From NCBI GenBank assembly GCA_021396245.1, contig WNYE01000041.1:248001-312000 (forward strand): a stretch of DNA of 64,000 bases. The letters are read 5' to 3'. Under the pieces are notes generated by a model. The model was not told the DNA's origin, made no database searches, and saw only the letters and a program-made list of their open reading frames with translations. This DNA is from Sporothrix humicola (Eukaryota > Ascomycota > Sordariomycetes > Ophiostomatales > Ophiostomataceae). The position numbers were made by a program, and so were the translations under genes. Shown one piece after another: positions 1-8,758 of the stretch (positions within the stretch are counted from its first letter, which is position 1; every line of letters begins with the position of its first letter).

Positions 1-1
1 C

Positions 2-955
2 GAGCCGCTCTACATCCTGCAACCCAAGATCTACTCGCCCCAGCCATCACCGCTGCCATCACCTAGTGTCCCCGACAGTGGCAGGAACAACTCCAGCCCG
101 GATCTTACATCATCACAGCCCCGGTCTCGTGCAGAGGCTCCTTCGCCGCGCTTGTTCATTCCCCCAGTCGAAGAACGTCTTAGCTATAGAAGTGGCACAT
201 CGCCTCTCTCGAGCGGATCGTACGGCGGTAGCCATTCGGCAGTATCAAGACAGTCCCCGAGTGTCGTCTCGCCAGCAGATTCGGTGTCGTCGGACCGGAC
301 TGCTGAGATGGAATTCAACAAAGGCATTCCCAAGAAGAAGACGTCGATCCGTGAACGCGTGTCTCTTCGTACGACTCCACCAGACGCTATCCTGGTGCCA
401 CCGCCTAACGCGACACCTCTGCAGCGCCCTGTCTTTGCTTCGCCGAGGACGTATCAAAACTACCGGACGTTTACGGGCCCAGACTCGGCCTACAGCTCGG
501 ACATGGACCGTACTGCTAGCGTTCAGTTCAGCGAGGCACCACCTGCGACTATGAATGGTGCCGGGCACAACTACTCGCCACCCACGATTCCCAACGTCAT
601 TCCTTCGCCGCACTCGGACCAGCAGTACTTCCGTCCCGTGCAGGCCAGCCCGCACTCGCCTCTTCAGCAGCGTCCTCACACCGCCGGCCAGGTCCCTTCG
701 CGGCCGTACCATTTGCGTAATGCCCCGTCATCAATGGGTATGAGCATGCTCAGTAGCGTGACGACAATGACGCAGGACTCCAAGGGCCAGCCGGTGCTGA
801 AGAAGAAGCGCAGTGCTTTTGGCTGGCTGAAGAAGGCGTTTACTCTAGACGAGGACGAGCGTGTCACTTTTGATCAGCGCAGACAGGCCCAGGAGCGAAA
901 CCTGTACTACGACACCAAGAGCCCCAAGTTCTTGGACGGAAAGCGCATCAAGTGA
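2..955 (+). CDS. C-terminal part of an unknown fungal protein (5' end outside window)
   Basis: The reading frame is open from the first bases to a TGA ending at 955, giving about 317 visible residues; the start lies upstream of the window. The chain is rich in Ser, Pro, Arg and Gln and looks disordered, with many SP sites that could be phosphorylated. Two basic patches stand out: one around KKKTSIRERVSLR, and near the C-terminus KKKRSAFGWLKKAFTLDEDE, which would form a short amphipathic basic-hydrophobic helix. The extreme C-terminus is SPKFLDGKRIK. I do not recognise the family. The compact C-terminal motif is the likeliest functional part, perhaps a membrane or protein docking helix, but that is inference. 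Start and exon number are unknown. Confidence 0.7.
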   Translation, partial: EPLYILQPKIYSPQPSPLPSPSVPDSGRNNSSPDLTSSQPRSRAEAPSPRLFIPPVEERLSYRSGTSPLSSGSYGGSHSAVSRQSPSVVSPADSVSSDRTAEMEFNKGIPKKKTSIRERVSLRTTPPDAILVPPPNATPLQRPVFASPRTYQNYRTFTGPDSAYSSDMDRTASVQFSEAPPATMNGAGHNYSPPTIPNVIPSPHSDQQYFRPVQASPHSPLQQRPHTAGQVPSRPYHLRNAPSSMGMSMLSSVTTMTQDSKGQPVLKKKRSAFGWLKKAFTLDEDERVTFDQRRQAQERNLYYDTKSPKFLDGKRIK

Positions 956-1613
956 TCGACCTACAATCTACATCTCACCATATGTTGCAACATCTACTCC
1001 ACCGACCTCATTTTTGGAAAATATACAACAAAAAAAGCCAAGAAGATACCCCTTCGGATACCCCCATCGCATCTATTTACCACCTACACATGATTCCCAC
1101 AGCATTGCCGCTGCTATTTCCTCTCCCGTTTCTTTCCTTTTATTGCTCTTTCTGTTTTGCATCTACGAAAGCATAGCGTGTCTTGTTACTTTATCTGGCT
1201 CTCTCCTTATTTCCTTGTCTACGTTTCTGATACCTGTCCATCTCTATTTCCTATTGTCACTCGTCTCTGCTTTTATTTGTCTTTTACCACTACTGTTTAT
1301 TGTGTCTACCCACTCTCATACATCTCTTGTGTCTACTTTCCTTACTATTTCCTATTGTCTAAACTAATCAACCATATGGAGGCGCAACTCAGGAGCGCGC
1401 GACGCGGCATGGGAGGCTTTTTGGATTAAACAAGAATTATGATAGCGTTGTTAATGAATACGAAATTGGATATCTATATACAGTATGCAGGCCTCTTACT
1501 TTCCGAATGATGTGAATTATTACATGCTGCCAGATATTTTCTGGATGCTATCCTGTAGTCTACTTCTATATGTTGTAAACAAGAACCCGAATAAAATAAA
1601 GCCATGATGCTCT
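956..1613. other. Convergent 3' intergenic region
   Basis: This stretch lies between two convergent genes and probably holds both 3' UTRs. The left part is strongly T/C-rich (about 1080-1370) and the right part is AT-rich with AATAAA-like signals in both directions (for example ataaaataaa near 1590). Short open frames here come from pyrimidine-rich composition. No gene seen. Confidence 0.6.
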
Positions 1614-2414
1614 CTACAGCCTCTCTTTCAATGCAATAAAGACACAGTCTGCCTTGGCCAGCATCTGCGACTTGCCATCCCACACAGCGCCCTCGAGATA
1701 GTACTTGCGAGTTCCCTCCATGCGAATTAAGCGTGCCGTGACCAGAATGGGTGCTGGTGTGCGGACTGGTCTTAGATATGTCGTGTTGAGATAACCCGTG
1801 ACGAAGCCCTTGTCGACAGTGGCGGATTGTAGTGCAGCTGCTTCAGGGCCGTAAGGGTCGGCAGATGCCGGCAGTGGTGGCGCTACAGCACCGATGCGGT
1901 CGTTGTGCTTGGCACGAGCGCGGTTGAGCGGGATCAAGAGGCCCAGGACTTCGTCGAGAATCGTGGCCACGATGCCGCCGTGCGTAACGCCAATATGGCC
2001 ATTGACGCCTGGGCCGAGACGCATCAGGGCCTTGACCTCGAGAATGGGCGGCCGGTAGCCCTTGCTGTCGGCCGCCGGCTCTTCGTAAAACACCAGGAAG
2101 CCGCCAATGGTATCGAGCGAGTGCAGCGTCGTGGAAAAGGCATTGTCTAGAGTCTTCGTGCTGCTTGTAAACGAGCCGTCGGCATTCTGCGCGGGCTTTC
2201 CACGGCGCCGTGAGCCGGGCTGCACGATACGGATCTCTTTCGCAGCAGCACTTCCTGCTGGCCGGCCCTCTGATGGCTTGAGGTGGGTGCGGCACCACGG
2301 AACGCTCAAAAAGTAGTCCAATTCGGCGGCGGCATCGGGCTGGCCCTGGAAGTCGTAGATGTCGCCCGGGGTATCGGGGCCCGGCGTTGTTGGTGGTGAC
2401 GGTTGCTGAGGCAT
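1614..2414 (-). CDS. Hotdog-fold (PaaI/4HBT-type) acyl-CoA thioesterase family protein
   Basis: A single 266-residue exon with ATG at 2414 and TAG at 1614. The central motif HGGIVATILDEVLG, followed by GYLNTTYLRP and a C-terminal strand DGKSQMLAKADCVFIALK, is the hotdog thioesterase pattern: the HGG helix, then the beta sheet with a small-residue A-K-A-D strand. Such enzymes hydrolyse acyl-CoA thioesters; the substrate cannot be told from sequence. The N-terminal 100 residues are less conserved, and a Pro-rich start (QQPSPPTTPGPDTPGD) makes a clear organelle signal unlikely. It is transcribed divergently from the Bud27-like gene across about 800 bp. The size fits the fungal THEM4-like group. 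No intron is needed. Confidence 0.85.
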   Translation of the reverse strand: MPQQPSPPTTPGPDTPGDIYDFQGQPDAAAELDYFLSVPWCRTHLKPSEGRPAGSAAAKEIRIVQPGSRRRGKPAQNADGSFTSSTKTLDNAFSTTLHSLDTIGGFLVFYEEPAADSKGYRPPILEVKALMRLGPGVNGHIGVTHGGIVATILDEVLGLLIPLNRARAKHNDRIGAVAPPLPASADPYGPEAAALQSATVDKGFVTGYLNTTYLRPVRTPAPILVTARLIRMEGTRKYYLEGAVWDGKSQMLAKADCVFIALKERL

Positions 2415-3213
2415 TGGGGAAGATGTGAAGAGAAGGAGGAGATGAACGAAGAGGATGAGAAACGGGGATGAAGGTGAGATTTAGAGAAGTAAGGGAAGAT
2501 ATCGCTTCTCAAAAGAAGTTGGCGATTCGAGATGCTGCAAAGGCGCCTTATATCTCGACCGTTGAAAAAGGCAGTTCGTCAAAGGCACAATTGATAAACA
2601 CTCGTTGTCACAGGCCGTCTTCGACTCTCTTATATGTTTGGCCTTCACATGTAGTGAGACGAATGGAATATGGAATAAATAAATGGGAAATGGGGTAGGG
2701 CTTGGCGGCGGCGGTCCGAAATAGCTGGGGTTCCGGACAGCACTCCGCTATCAGGCGTAAACCGAGGTTTAAGTTGGCGCCTTCCGCAAGGGGCCCTAAA
2801 AGCGCGAGCGCGAGAGGATGGTTGTGCCGGCACTCTGAGCTTTGGATCTCCATCGAGGCACTAGCCCATCTAGATCCACAATGGCGGAACCGTCGCACGT
2901 GATTCTTATCTCTTATCGGCAGCTGGACCCACTACAGCTTTTTCATCCTTCCCTTTTTTTCTTCAATTTTTCTTTTTTTGGCGGGGAACGGCAAGTGCTG
3001 ATCAATGCTGTCATTAGTGTCATTTTAGGCCCCTAATGTCAAATGCGCCAGGGCGCTCTTGCTGTTCATCTTTTGTCGCCCCTGCCTTCAGCGCATCACC
3101 ACTTTCCTTCTTTTTGCTCTCCGTTCCCCTCTTCCCTCTCCTCTCCTCCCCCTTTTTACATCTTTCACCTTAATTATTCCTCTCTCTCCTTTCTCTCGAC
3201 GCAACACTTCATA
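2415..3213. promoter_or_regulatory. Divergent promoter of the thioesterase and BUD27-like genes
   Basis: About 800 bp separate two divergent starts. A CACGTG box (2896-2901, in the wider form ATCACGTGC on the minus strand) resembles a Cbf1/bHLH site. From 2940 to 3200 the + strand is very CT-rich, as usual for a fungal leader. An ATG at 3043 is in frame with the BUD27-like gene. Confidence 0.5.
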
Positions 3214-5322
3214 ATGTCACAACAACCACAGCCGCCGCTGCCACAGGCATCGGCGCTATCTCAGATGCGCGACCTGCTCGCCAACCTCCAAGATCGCGCG
3301 GCGCAACTCGATACGCAAATGACGGAACTCAGCAAAGCCCTCGACCATTGGCGGCTTCTCGGCGCCGAATACGAAGCTCTTGCCGACGAAGTCAACCAGG
3401 CGCGCAGCAAGGTCGCTGCCGACGACAAGGCGACGCAGCAGGCACAGCAGGCTGCCCTCGTGCGCATCCGCCGCGACTTTGACGGCCAGCTGGTCGACCA
3501 CCAGACAGTGTGCGACCTGTTTGGTGCCCGCCAGGGTCAGACGATCACCCGGAGCATCGACCACATTTCCAGTGCCATCGGCCGGCGGCTCGACTATGTC
3601 AACCAGAACACGCAGACGCTCGAGAAGAAGGTGGAGGCGGTGGTGAAGAAGCTGTCGGCATTGCAGCTCGGGGGCCTGTCAGAGATGCTTGCCGACGACG
3701 GCGAAGCAGCTGGCGGCGATAAAGAACAAGACGGACAGGGCGGGAACGACGATGACATGGACGGCCCCGTCACGGATATTGTGGAACGGTTGGACGAGGA
3801 CGGTAACGTCATTGATGTGCAGTTACACACGCCTTCCAACACGCAGAACCACGTGATGGAGGCGCTGAAGAAGGCTGGCATTGACGAAATCCCTGCGGGT
3901 GGCCCGTCAGCGGCAAAGAAGAGTGCAGATGCCACCGTCGCCCCAAAAGACCCGATTGTTTCGACGGAGACGAAAGAGTCTAAGGAAGCTGCGAAGCAAG
4001 AGCCCACACAGACTTCTAAACTCAAGCCAAATACATCGGCGGCCCGTAAAGGTGTCTCTTTCTCCGACGGAACCAAGCCTGGCGAGTCTTCATCCTCTAC
4101 ACAGCCCCAGTCGTTTGCGGCACAACGGCTCGAGAATATCATGCGCAGCGCCAAGGACCAGGAGAAGATTGTCGACGCTTCGACGCTAGTCATGCCAGAG
4201 GAAGAGGGCGAGGACGAAGCTGCCCTTCGTCGTGAGATGCTCGAATATAGCATGTCCGAGATTGGGCCAATTGTTGCCCAGCTTGATCTCGAAGAAGGCA
4301 CATCAGATGACGACGAAGGATATGACGACTTTTATGAAGAAGAATACGATGATGAAGATGATGACGAGGAGGACGAACACGGCCGGTCCAAGTACAGCGT
4401 TATCGATGAAACGTACCGCGAACGCATGCGGGAGCTGGAGCGCAAGCTGGGCGTTGCTCCACTGGAGAACCCGTCTACATTGAAGCCGGCTTCGGCTGCT
4501 GGCAACAGCAACGGTGCTCCCGCAACAACCGACGATATGGCGGAGAGCTTGGGACGTATTCGTGTGTCGGGTTTGACTGCGGAAACTGCATCTACGTCGA
4601 ACGGTTCACAGGCAAACGGTGAACTGCCGTCGCCCAAATCTCCAGCCAGCCTGACGTCAGTCCTGAAGGAACCGACAGAAAACTTCCGCACCAAGGTCAA
4701 AGCCACAGGTAGCGATGCGAAGAAGGTATCGTTTGCCAGCGCTGTGGACATTGCACCGTTAGAGAAGGTGCTGCCGGTTGCTCCTCCCGCCGCGCTTAAG
4801 CCCAAAGCCCCCGCTGAGCCTGCTGTCGACCCGATGAGTGAGCTTATTGTGGAACGTGGCAGCAGCAACGGCGCCAATGCCAGAATTAGCAACCAGCCTC
4901 CGTCGGCGCCGGACGCCTCGCAGAAGCCGAAACGTGTGTCTCGTTTCAAGAAGGCCCGTGGTGACGGCGCGCCTGCCACTGACGGCGACCTCCCCAAGGG
5001 TCCCCACCAGGCACCCGTCCGTTTCCTAGATGAAGATCGCACAGTTGCACCCGAAGGACCCGAGGGCAAGACACACTCGGACGAGGTCATTGAGCGGGCG
5101 GCTGTGACGCAGCCAAAGGAGCCACACGAGCTCGACGCCGGCATTCTGATGCAGGAGGCGGCTACAGAGTACCACAAGACACGCAACCGGCTCATCCAGA
5201 AACAGGGCGGATTCCTGCAGGCAAGCGAGTCGGCAGTGGTTCCTGTCGGCCAAGAAGACGGCGGTCCTCGGATCAGCAAGTTCAAGGCCGCCAAGCTTGG
5301 CAAGCAGTTCATGAACCCATAG
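3214..5322 (+). CDS. BUD27: Bud27/URI-type unconventional prefoldin (DUF3835 protein)
   Basis: 702 residues in one exon from ATG 3214 (MSQQPQPPLPQ). Residues about 12-145 form a prefoldin alpha-type antiparallel coiled coil (heptads through LLANLQDRAAQLDTQM and LDYVNQNTQTLEKKVEAVVK). The middle is disordered and carries a highly acidic run (about residues 355-390, DDDEGYDDFYEEEYDDEDDD) followed by a basic helix RERMRELERKLG. Two KxVSF motifs (KGVSFSDG, KKVSFASA) and the C-terminal block ending RISKFKAAKLGKQF match the DUF3835 region of Bud27. In yeast, Bud27 binds Rpb5 and helps cytoplasmic assembly of RNA polymerases and TOR-linked control. An in-frame ATG at 3043 would add 57 residues, but these look like translated CT-rich leader, so 3214 is preferred. 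Confidence 0.82.
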   Translation: MSQQPQPPLPQASALSQMRDLLANLQDRAAQLDTQMTELSKALDHWRLLGAEYEALADEVNQARSKVAADDKATQQAQQAALVRIRRDFDGQLVDHQTVCDLFGARQGQTITRSIDHISSAIGRRLDYVNQNTQTLEKKVEAVVKKLSALQLGGLSEMLADDGEAAGGDKEQDGQGGNDDDMDGPVTDIVERLDEDGNVIDVQLHTPSNTQNHVMEALKKAGIDEIPAGGPSAAKKSADATVAPKDPIVSTETKESKEAAKQEPTQTSKLKPNTSAARKGVSFSDGTKPGESSSSTQPQSFAAQRLENIMRSAKDQEKIVDASTLVMPEEEGEDEAALRREMLEYSMSEIGPIVAQLDLEEGTSDDDEGYDDFYEEEYDDEDDDEEDEHGRSKYSVIDETYRERMRELERKLGVAPLENPSTLKPASAAGNSNGAPATTDDMAESLGRIRVSGLTAETASTSNGSQANGELPSPKSPASLTSVLKEPTENFRTKVKATGSDAKKVSFASAVDIAPLEKVLPVAPPAALKPKAPAEPAVDPMSELIVERGSSNGANARISNQPPSAPDASQKPKRVSRFKKARGDGAPATDGDLPKGPHQAPVRFLDEDRTVAPEGPEGKTHSDEVIERAAVTQPKEPHELDAGILMQEAATEYHKTRNRLIQKQGGFLQASESAVVPVGQEDGGPRISKFKAAKLGKQFMNP

Positions 5323-5707
5323 ATATGGAAGGGGATTGCTAATTTTGTTCTTTTTTTCTTGTTCATTTTCAGGTACACGGCGTTGGCTGCATATCTGGTA
5401 CGCATTTGGGCACTAGGTGCATTAAAGCATTTTGGGACAGGTGTTTTTCATTTACTGGAGTTGGATCCAGCATTTACGTTCTTCAGGGAACGGGTCACGC
5501 ATCATATGGCGCTCCATAGATAAGGTAGTATTGTTTTCATGTTCATTCTCACGTTCAATCTCACGTTCAAATCAACCTATTTACGACCTACAACCTTGTA
5601 CTTCAATCTTCTTGTAGTAAGAACCCCCTTTGTAAATAAAATGCTTGTATTATGATATCGTGTTTCTGGACAACTCTACTCTCCCTTCTACCTGGCCTGC
5701 CACCCGT
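5323..5707. other. Convergent 3' region
   Basis: Short AT-rich gap between the BUD27-like gene and nudC, holding the two 3' UTRs. It contains a direct repeat of tctcacgttcaa (about 5547-5570) and aataaa near 5636. No gene seen. Confidence 0.5.
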
Positions 5708-6330
5708 TTAGCTGATCTTAGCGTTGGAAAAGTCCATCTCCGGGTGCTGCGCCTGGAACTTCTTGAGTATGTCAATCTTCTTCTGCTCGTCCGACGTCGG
5801 CAGGCCCTTTTCCTTCTGCTGTTGGTCGAACATCATTTTCTCGACCATGCCTCGCGTGGCGCCGTCCAGGTCCGACAGCTTGGACGTCTCGGGCTGGATG
5901 CGCGTAACGTCAATCTTGGGCGCCGAGGTCACCACGTGCGGCCACCACTCCATCTTGTTGACCTTGTCCAGGTGCACCTCGATCGTCTTGGTTCCGTCCG
6001 AGTTGGTCGACAGAGTCCACGTCGACTCGTCGAGGCGCACGGCCTGGAACAGATCACCCTTGACAAACGGCTCCTGGCCCTTGATGGCGACCGACAGCGC
6101 CGTCTTCTTGATGTCCACAACCAGATCGCGCGCCTTGAGGTTGCCAGGGATCGAGACGGTCAAGTCCAAGTCGCCAATCGTCTGCGTCCACTTGTAGGGC
6201 AGAGCATCCTGCTCCTGCTGCTCCTTGGCGCGGGCAGCAGCCTCCTCGGCGGGCGTGAGTTCTCTTTGGTCAGTGCATGTTCTGTTTTGGGGGGTAGCTT
6301 TTACAAGGGTGCCATACCTTTGTCGGTCAT
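5708..6330 (-). CDS. nudC: Nuclear movement protein NudC (CS/p23-like domain)
   Basis: Two exons, complement(5708..6261, 6318..6330), coding 188 residues. Exon 1 is only 13 nt (ATG ACC GAC AAA G); the 56-bp intron has donor GTATGG, branch CTGAC and acceptor AAAGAG, giving the N-terminus MTDKELTPAEEAAARAKEQ. The CS domain spans about residues 27-115, with the family signatures YKWTQTIGDLDLTVSIP, KGDLFQAVRLDESTWTL and the C-terminal WWPHVV...KIDVTRIQPE. The tail DGATRGMVEKMMFDQQQKEKG is typical of NudC. The length matches Aspergillus NudC (about 200). NudC is an Hsp90-linked co-chaperone that stabilises the dynein regulator LIS1/NudF and is needed for nuclear migration in hyphae. The tiny first exon is easily missed, and an uncorrected frame would give a false N-terminus. 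Confidence 0.93.
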
Positions 6331-6973
6331 GGTGCAATATTCCTCTGATATGTATGAGAAATGAGAGAAAAAGGAGGGATGAGAGCAGAGGAGATGTGTG
6401 AGTTTGGCTCTCGCGAGGAAAGAGGTCGAAAGGCTGACGAAATGCACCTTCCCGCCCCGCCTAGCGCGCCTTCCCAAACTCTTCTGTACCTGTATTTTCT
6501 GCTTCTAGGGCCTTCCCCCGCCATCAGCCAGGCGTCACATTTTGCGCTAGCCAATCACTGACGTCCCCTAGAAAGAGCCGTCTCCTGAGTTCCAGCCTTG
6601 TCAGAACTGTCGGCCTGACTAATCTTGTTGCGGCGTGGAACTAAGCATTTACAGCTAACGCAACCCTGTAGCTATTGAAGCTCCCTGTCGTGAATTCCTG
6701 CCTCACTTCACTCCTCAGCTCCAACATCGCGTCGACCAAGCATTGCCACAAGAATCGACAGCGGCGCCGTATTCACGACAAATAACGGCCTCTCGAGTAC
6801 CTTTCGACAGCATCGGCTGAACTGCAAGTCGGATGCGTCTTGATCCAATGCCGTGAGGCCACACGCGCAGTTTCAGCACTCCCTCGCCTTTCTTTCAGCA
6901 CGCAGTCTTTGCCCGATCTTCATCAGCGATTCATACCCTCATTCGACACAGAGATCCTTCCTTTCCCTTCACA
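6331..6973. promoter_or_regulatory. Divergent promoter of nudC and TFB3
   Basis: About 640 bp between divergent starts. It holds a CCAAT box at 6551-6555 (context GCTAGCCAATCA) and a CT-rich stretch from 6880 to 6970 just before the TFB3 start. The TFB3 leader contains at least one short upstream ORF (6833-6856). Confidence 0.5.
6833..6856 (+). other. uORF in the TFB3 leader
   Basis: ATG CGT CTT GAT CCA ATG CCG TGA: a seven-codon upstream frame ending 117 bp before the TFB3 ATG. It matters only if transcription starts upstream of 6833, which cannot be seen here. Confidence 0.35.
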
Positions 6974-8155
6974 ATGTCGACAAAAAGAACCTTTGCGCGG
7001 GTACAAGCCCCGGCCCCGGTCCCCTCAGGCGGCATGGACGGCGTCGATCCGACTGCGGTAGGCGGCACTCAAAACGGCTCTATGGACGACATCTGCCCAG
7101 TCTGCAAGACCATCCGCTACCTCAACAAGGACATGGTCTTTATGGTCAACCCGGAGTGCTACCACCCGATGTGTACCAACTGCGTCGACCGCCTCTTTGC
7201 CGGCCCGAACCAGTGCCCCTATGCCGGCTGCCATAAAACGTTGCGTAGAAAGGATTTTAAGGAACCCAAGTTCGAAGACCTCACTATCCAGAGGGAAGTC
7301 GATCTGCGGAAACGGGTGGTAGGAGTGTTCAACCGGAGCGAGGACGACTTTGAGAGCCTCAGGGACTACAACGACTACCTCGAAATGGTTGAGACGCTGA
7401 CAATGGATCTCGTGGGCTCCAATATGCCCGCCCGACGCGCCGCAGAAGCCGAGCTGTTGCGCTGGGAGGCCGAGCACCGTGCCGAGATTGAGAAGAACCG
7501 CCGCCGTGGCGACCGTGCAAACGACCAGCTGAAGCAACGCAGGGCTGCCGAAGAGGAGGCAGCGCGTGCACGGCGGTTGGAAGCCTTGAAGCAAGACGAA
7601 GAGGAGAGACGCGCCAAGATTCGGGCCCGCGAAGAAGATCTCGACAGCCTCACCAAGGCACCCGATAACGACGGTGGCGCGGCAGCAGGACGCATCATGC
7701 TGCGGCGCCGTGGCCAGCACCAGCGCGAGAGCCTGCTCAATGCCGAAGAACAGGCTCTGCTGGCAAAAGATGGCACGCCAGGCCTCACAATCCGCGGCCT
7801 CAAAGACAAGCGCAAGCTCGCAGCGGCAGCGGCGGCAGCAGACGGCCCTTACGATCCGTACGAAGGCCTCGATCCTGCGCCATTTCGGTTCCGTGTGCAG
7901 ACAGGCGAATACCGCAATCCATGGCTACAAGGCGCCCGCGAACACATCAGCCACGTTGTGGGTGGCTACGATGTGCACGAGTACTGTGCACGCGCGTTGT
8001 TCGAGTCGTTTTCCGGCTTGGCTGTCTTTGTCGACGATGAAAAGGAGACTGGCCGCGAGGGCTCGTCGGCTGCCGGCGTGGCAACAACAGGGGCATCCCT
8101 GGCAGCTGGCGATCCGGCAGGTCTCCCCATCAAAATGGAGGTGGACTCATACTAA
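6974..8155 (+). CDS. TFB3: TFIIH/CAK assembly factor Tfb3 (MAT1 homologue)
   Basis: 393 residues in one exon, ATG in context TTCACAATGTC. A C3HC4 RING lies at residues 41-86: C41, C44, C62, H64, C67, C70, C81, C86, the pattern of MAT1/Tfb3 (CPVCKTIRYLNKDMVFMVNP, then CYHPMCTNC). It is followed by the conserved LRRKDFKEPKFEDLTIQREV and the long basic/acidic coiled coil (about 150-230) that bridges XPD and XPB to the kinase module. The C-terminal hydrophobic segment (about 310-360) is the expected Kin28/Ccl1 (CDK7/cyclin H) anchoring part. Its role is to tether CAK to core TFIIH in transcription initiation and nucleotide excision repair. It diverges from nudC and converges on the AP180 gene. 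Confidence 0.95.
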   Translation: MSTKRTFARVQAPAPVPSGGMDGVDPTAVGGTQNGSMDDICPVCKTIRYLNKDMVFMVNPECYHPMCTNCVDRLFAGPNQCPYAGCHKTLRRKDFKEPKFEDLTIQREVDLRKRVVGVFNRSEDDFESLRDYNDYLEMVETLTMDLVGSNMPARRAAEAELLRWEAEHRAEIEKNRRRGDRANDQLKQRRAAEEEAARARRLEALKQDEEERRAKIRAREEDLDSLTKAPDNDGGAAAGRIMLRRRGQHQRESLLNAEEQALLAKDGTPGLTIRGLKDKRKLAAAAAAADGPYDPYEGLDPAPFRFRVQTGEYRNPWLQGAREHISHVVGGYDVHEYCARALFESFSGLAVFVDDEKETGREGSSAAGVATTGASLAAGDPAGLPIKMEVDSY

Positions 8156-8758
8156 TATGATATGCCGGCGTATTTTTCTTCTTCTTTTTTTTCTTCTCTC
8201 TTTTTCTATATCTTTGGTTTATTTGCGCGATTCCTACATTGTATATGCATTGCAAGGGCGTTAGGGCAATCTTTGGGACTGGCGGGGGACTTGGTGATGG
8301 CTTATAAAAGGGCATAAGTTGATAGCCTTGCTAGACATTGAATATGAACTTTCTCAGTGGAGTAGTCATTCACTCACAAGTCACTGTGTATCCATCTTTG
8401 CTTTGCGATCTAATTTGATTCATGAAGTGTATTTAAGAGCATAAAACATTCAACGGGTTACAAGGCGAAAGCTAGTCAGAAAATCAAGAAAATGTGCTGA
8501 GATAAAAGCTCAAGTGAACTACAAAGATATGTAAACGAAAATAAAAGGATAAAAATAGATACTAGAATAATGAAGAAGCAGAACGGAAACAGATAAAAAC
8601 CCTTGAAGATAAACGCCTCGCTGAAGCAACGGTCAACAGTCGACAGCCAACAGCTGAAAGAGAGAGAGATGAAGACATGTGGTTGGAGAATTATATGGTA
8701 AAATGGCAAGGCAAGAAAGTAAAGAAGCGAAGGGCTAGCAGACGCCTGCTTATACCTG
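8156..8758. other. Convergent 3' region
   Basis: Lies between the TFB3 and AP180 stops. It is T-rich on the left and A-rich on the right, as expected for two facing 3' UTRs. Open frames on either strand are composition artefacts. No gene seen. Confidence 0.5.

Noticed and set aside
4332..5405. 357-codon minus frame
   Set aside because: Antisense shadow of the BUD27-like gene; Ser/Leu-rich mirror of acidic codons.
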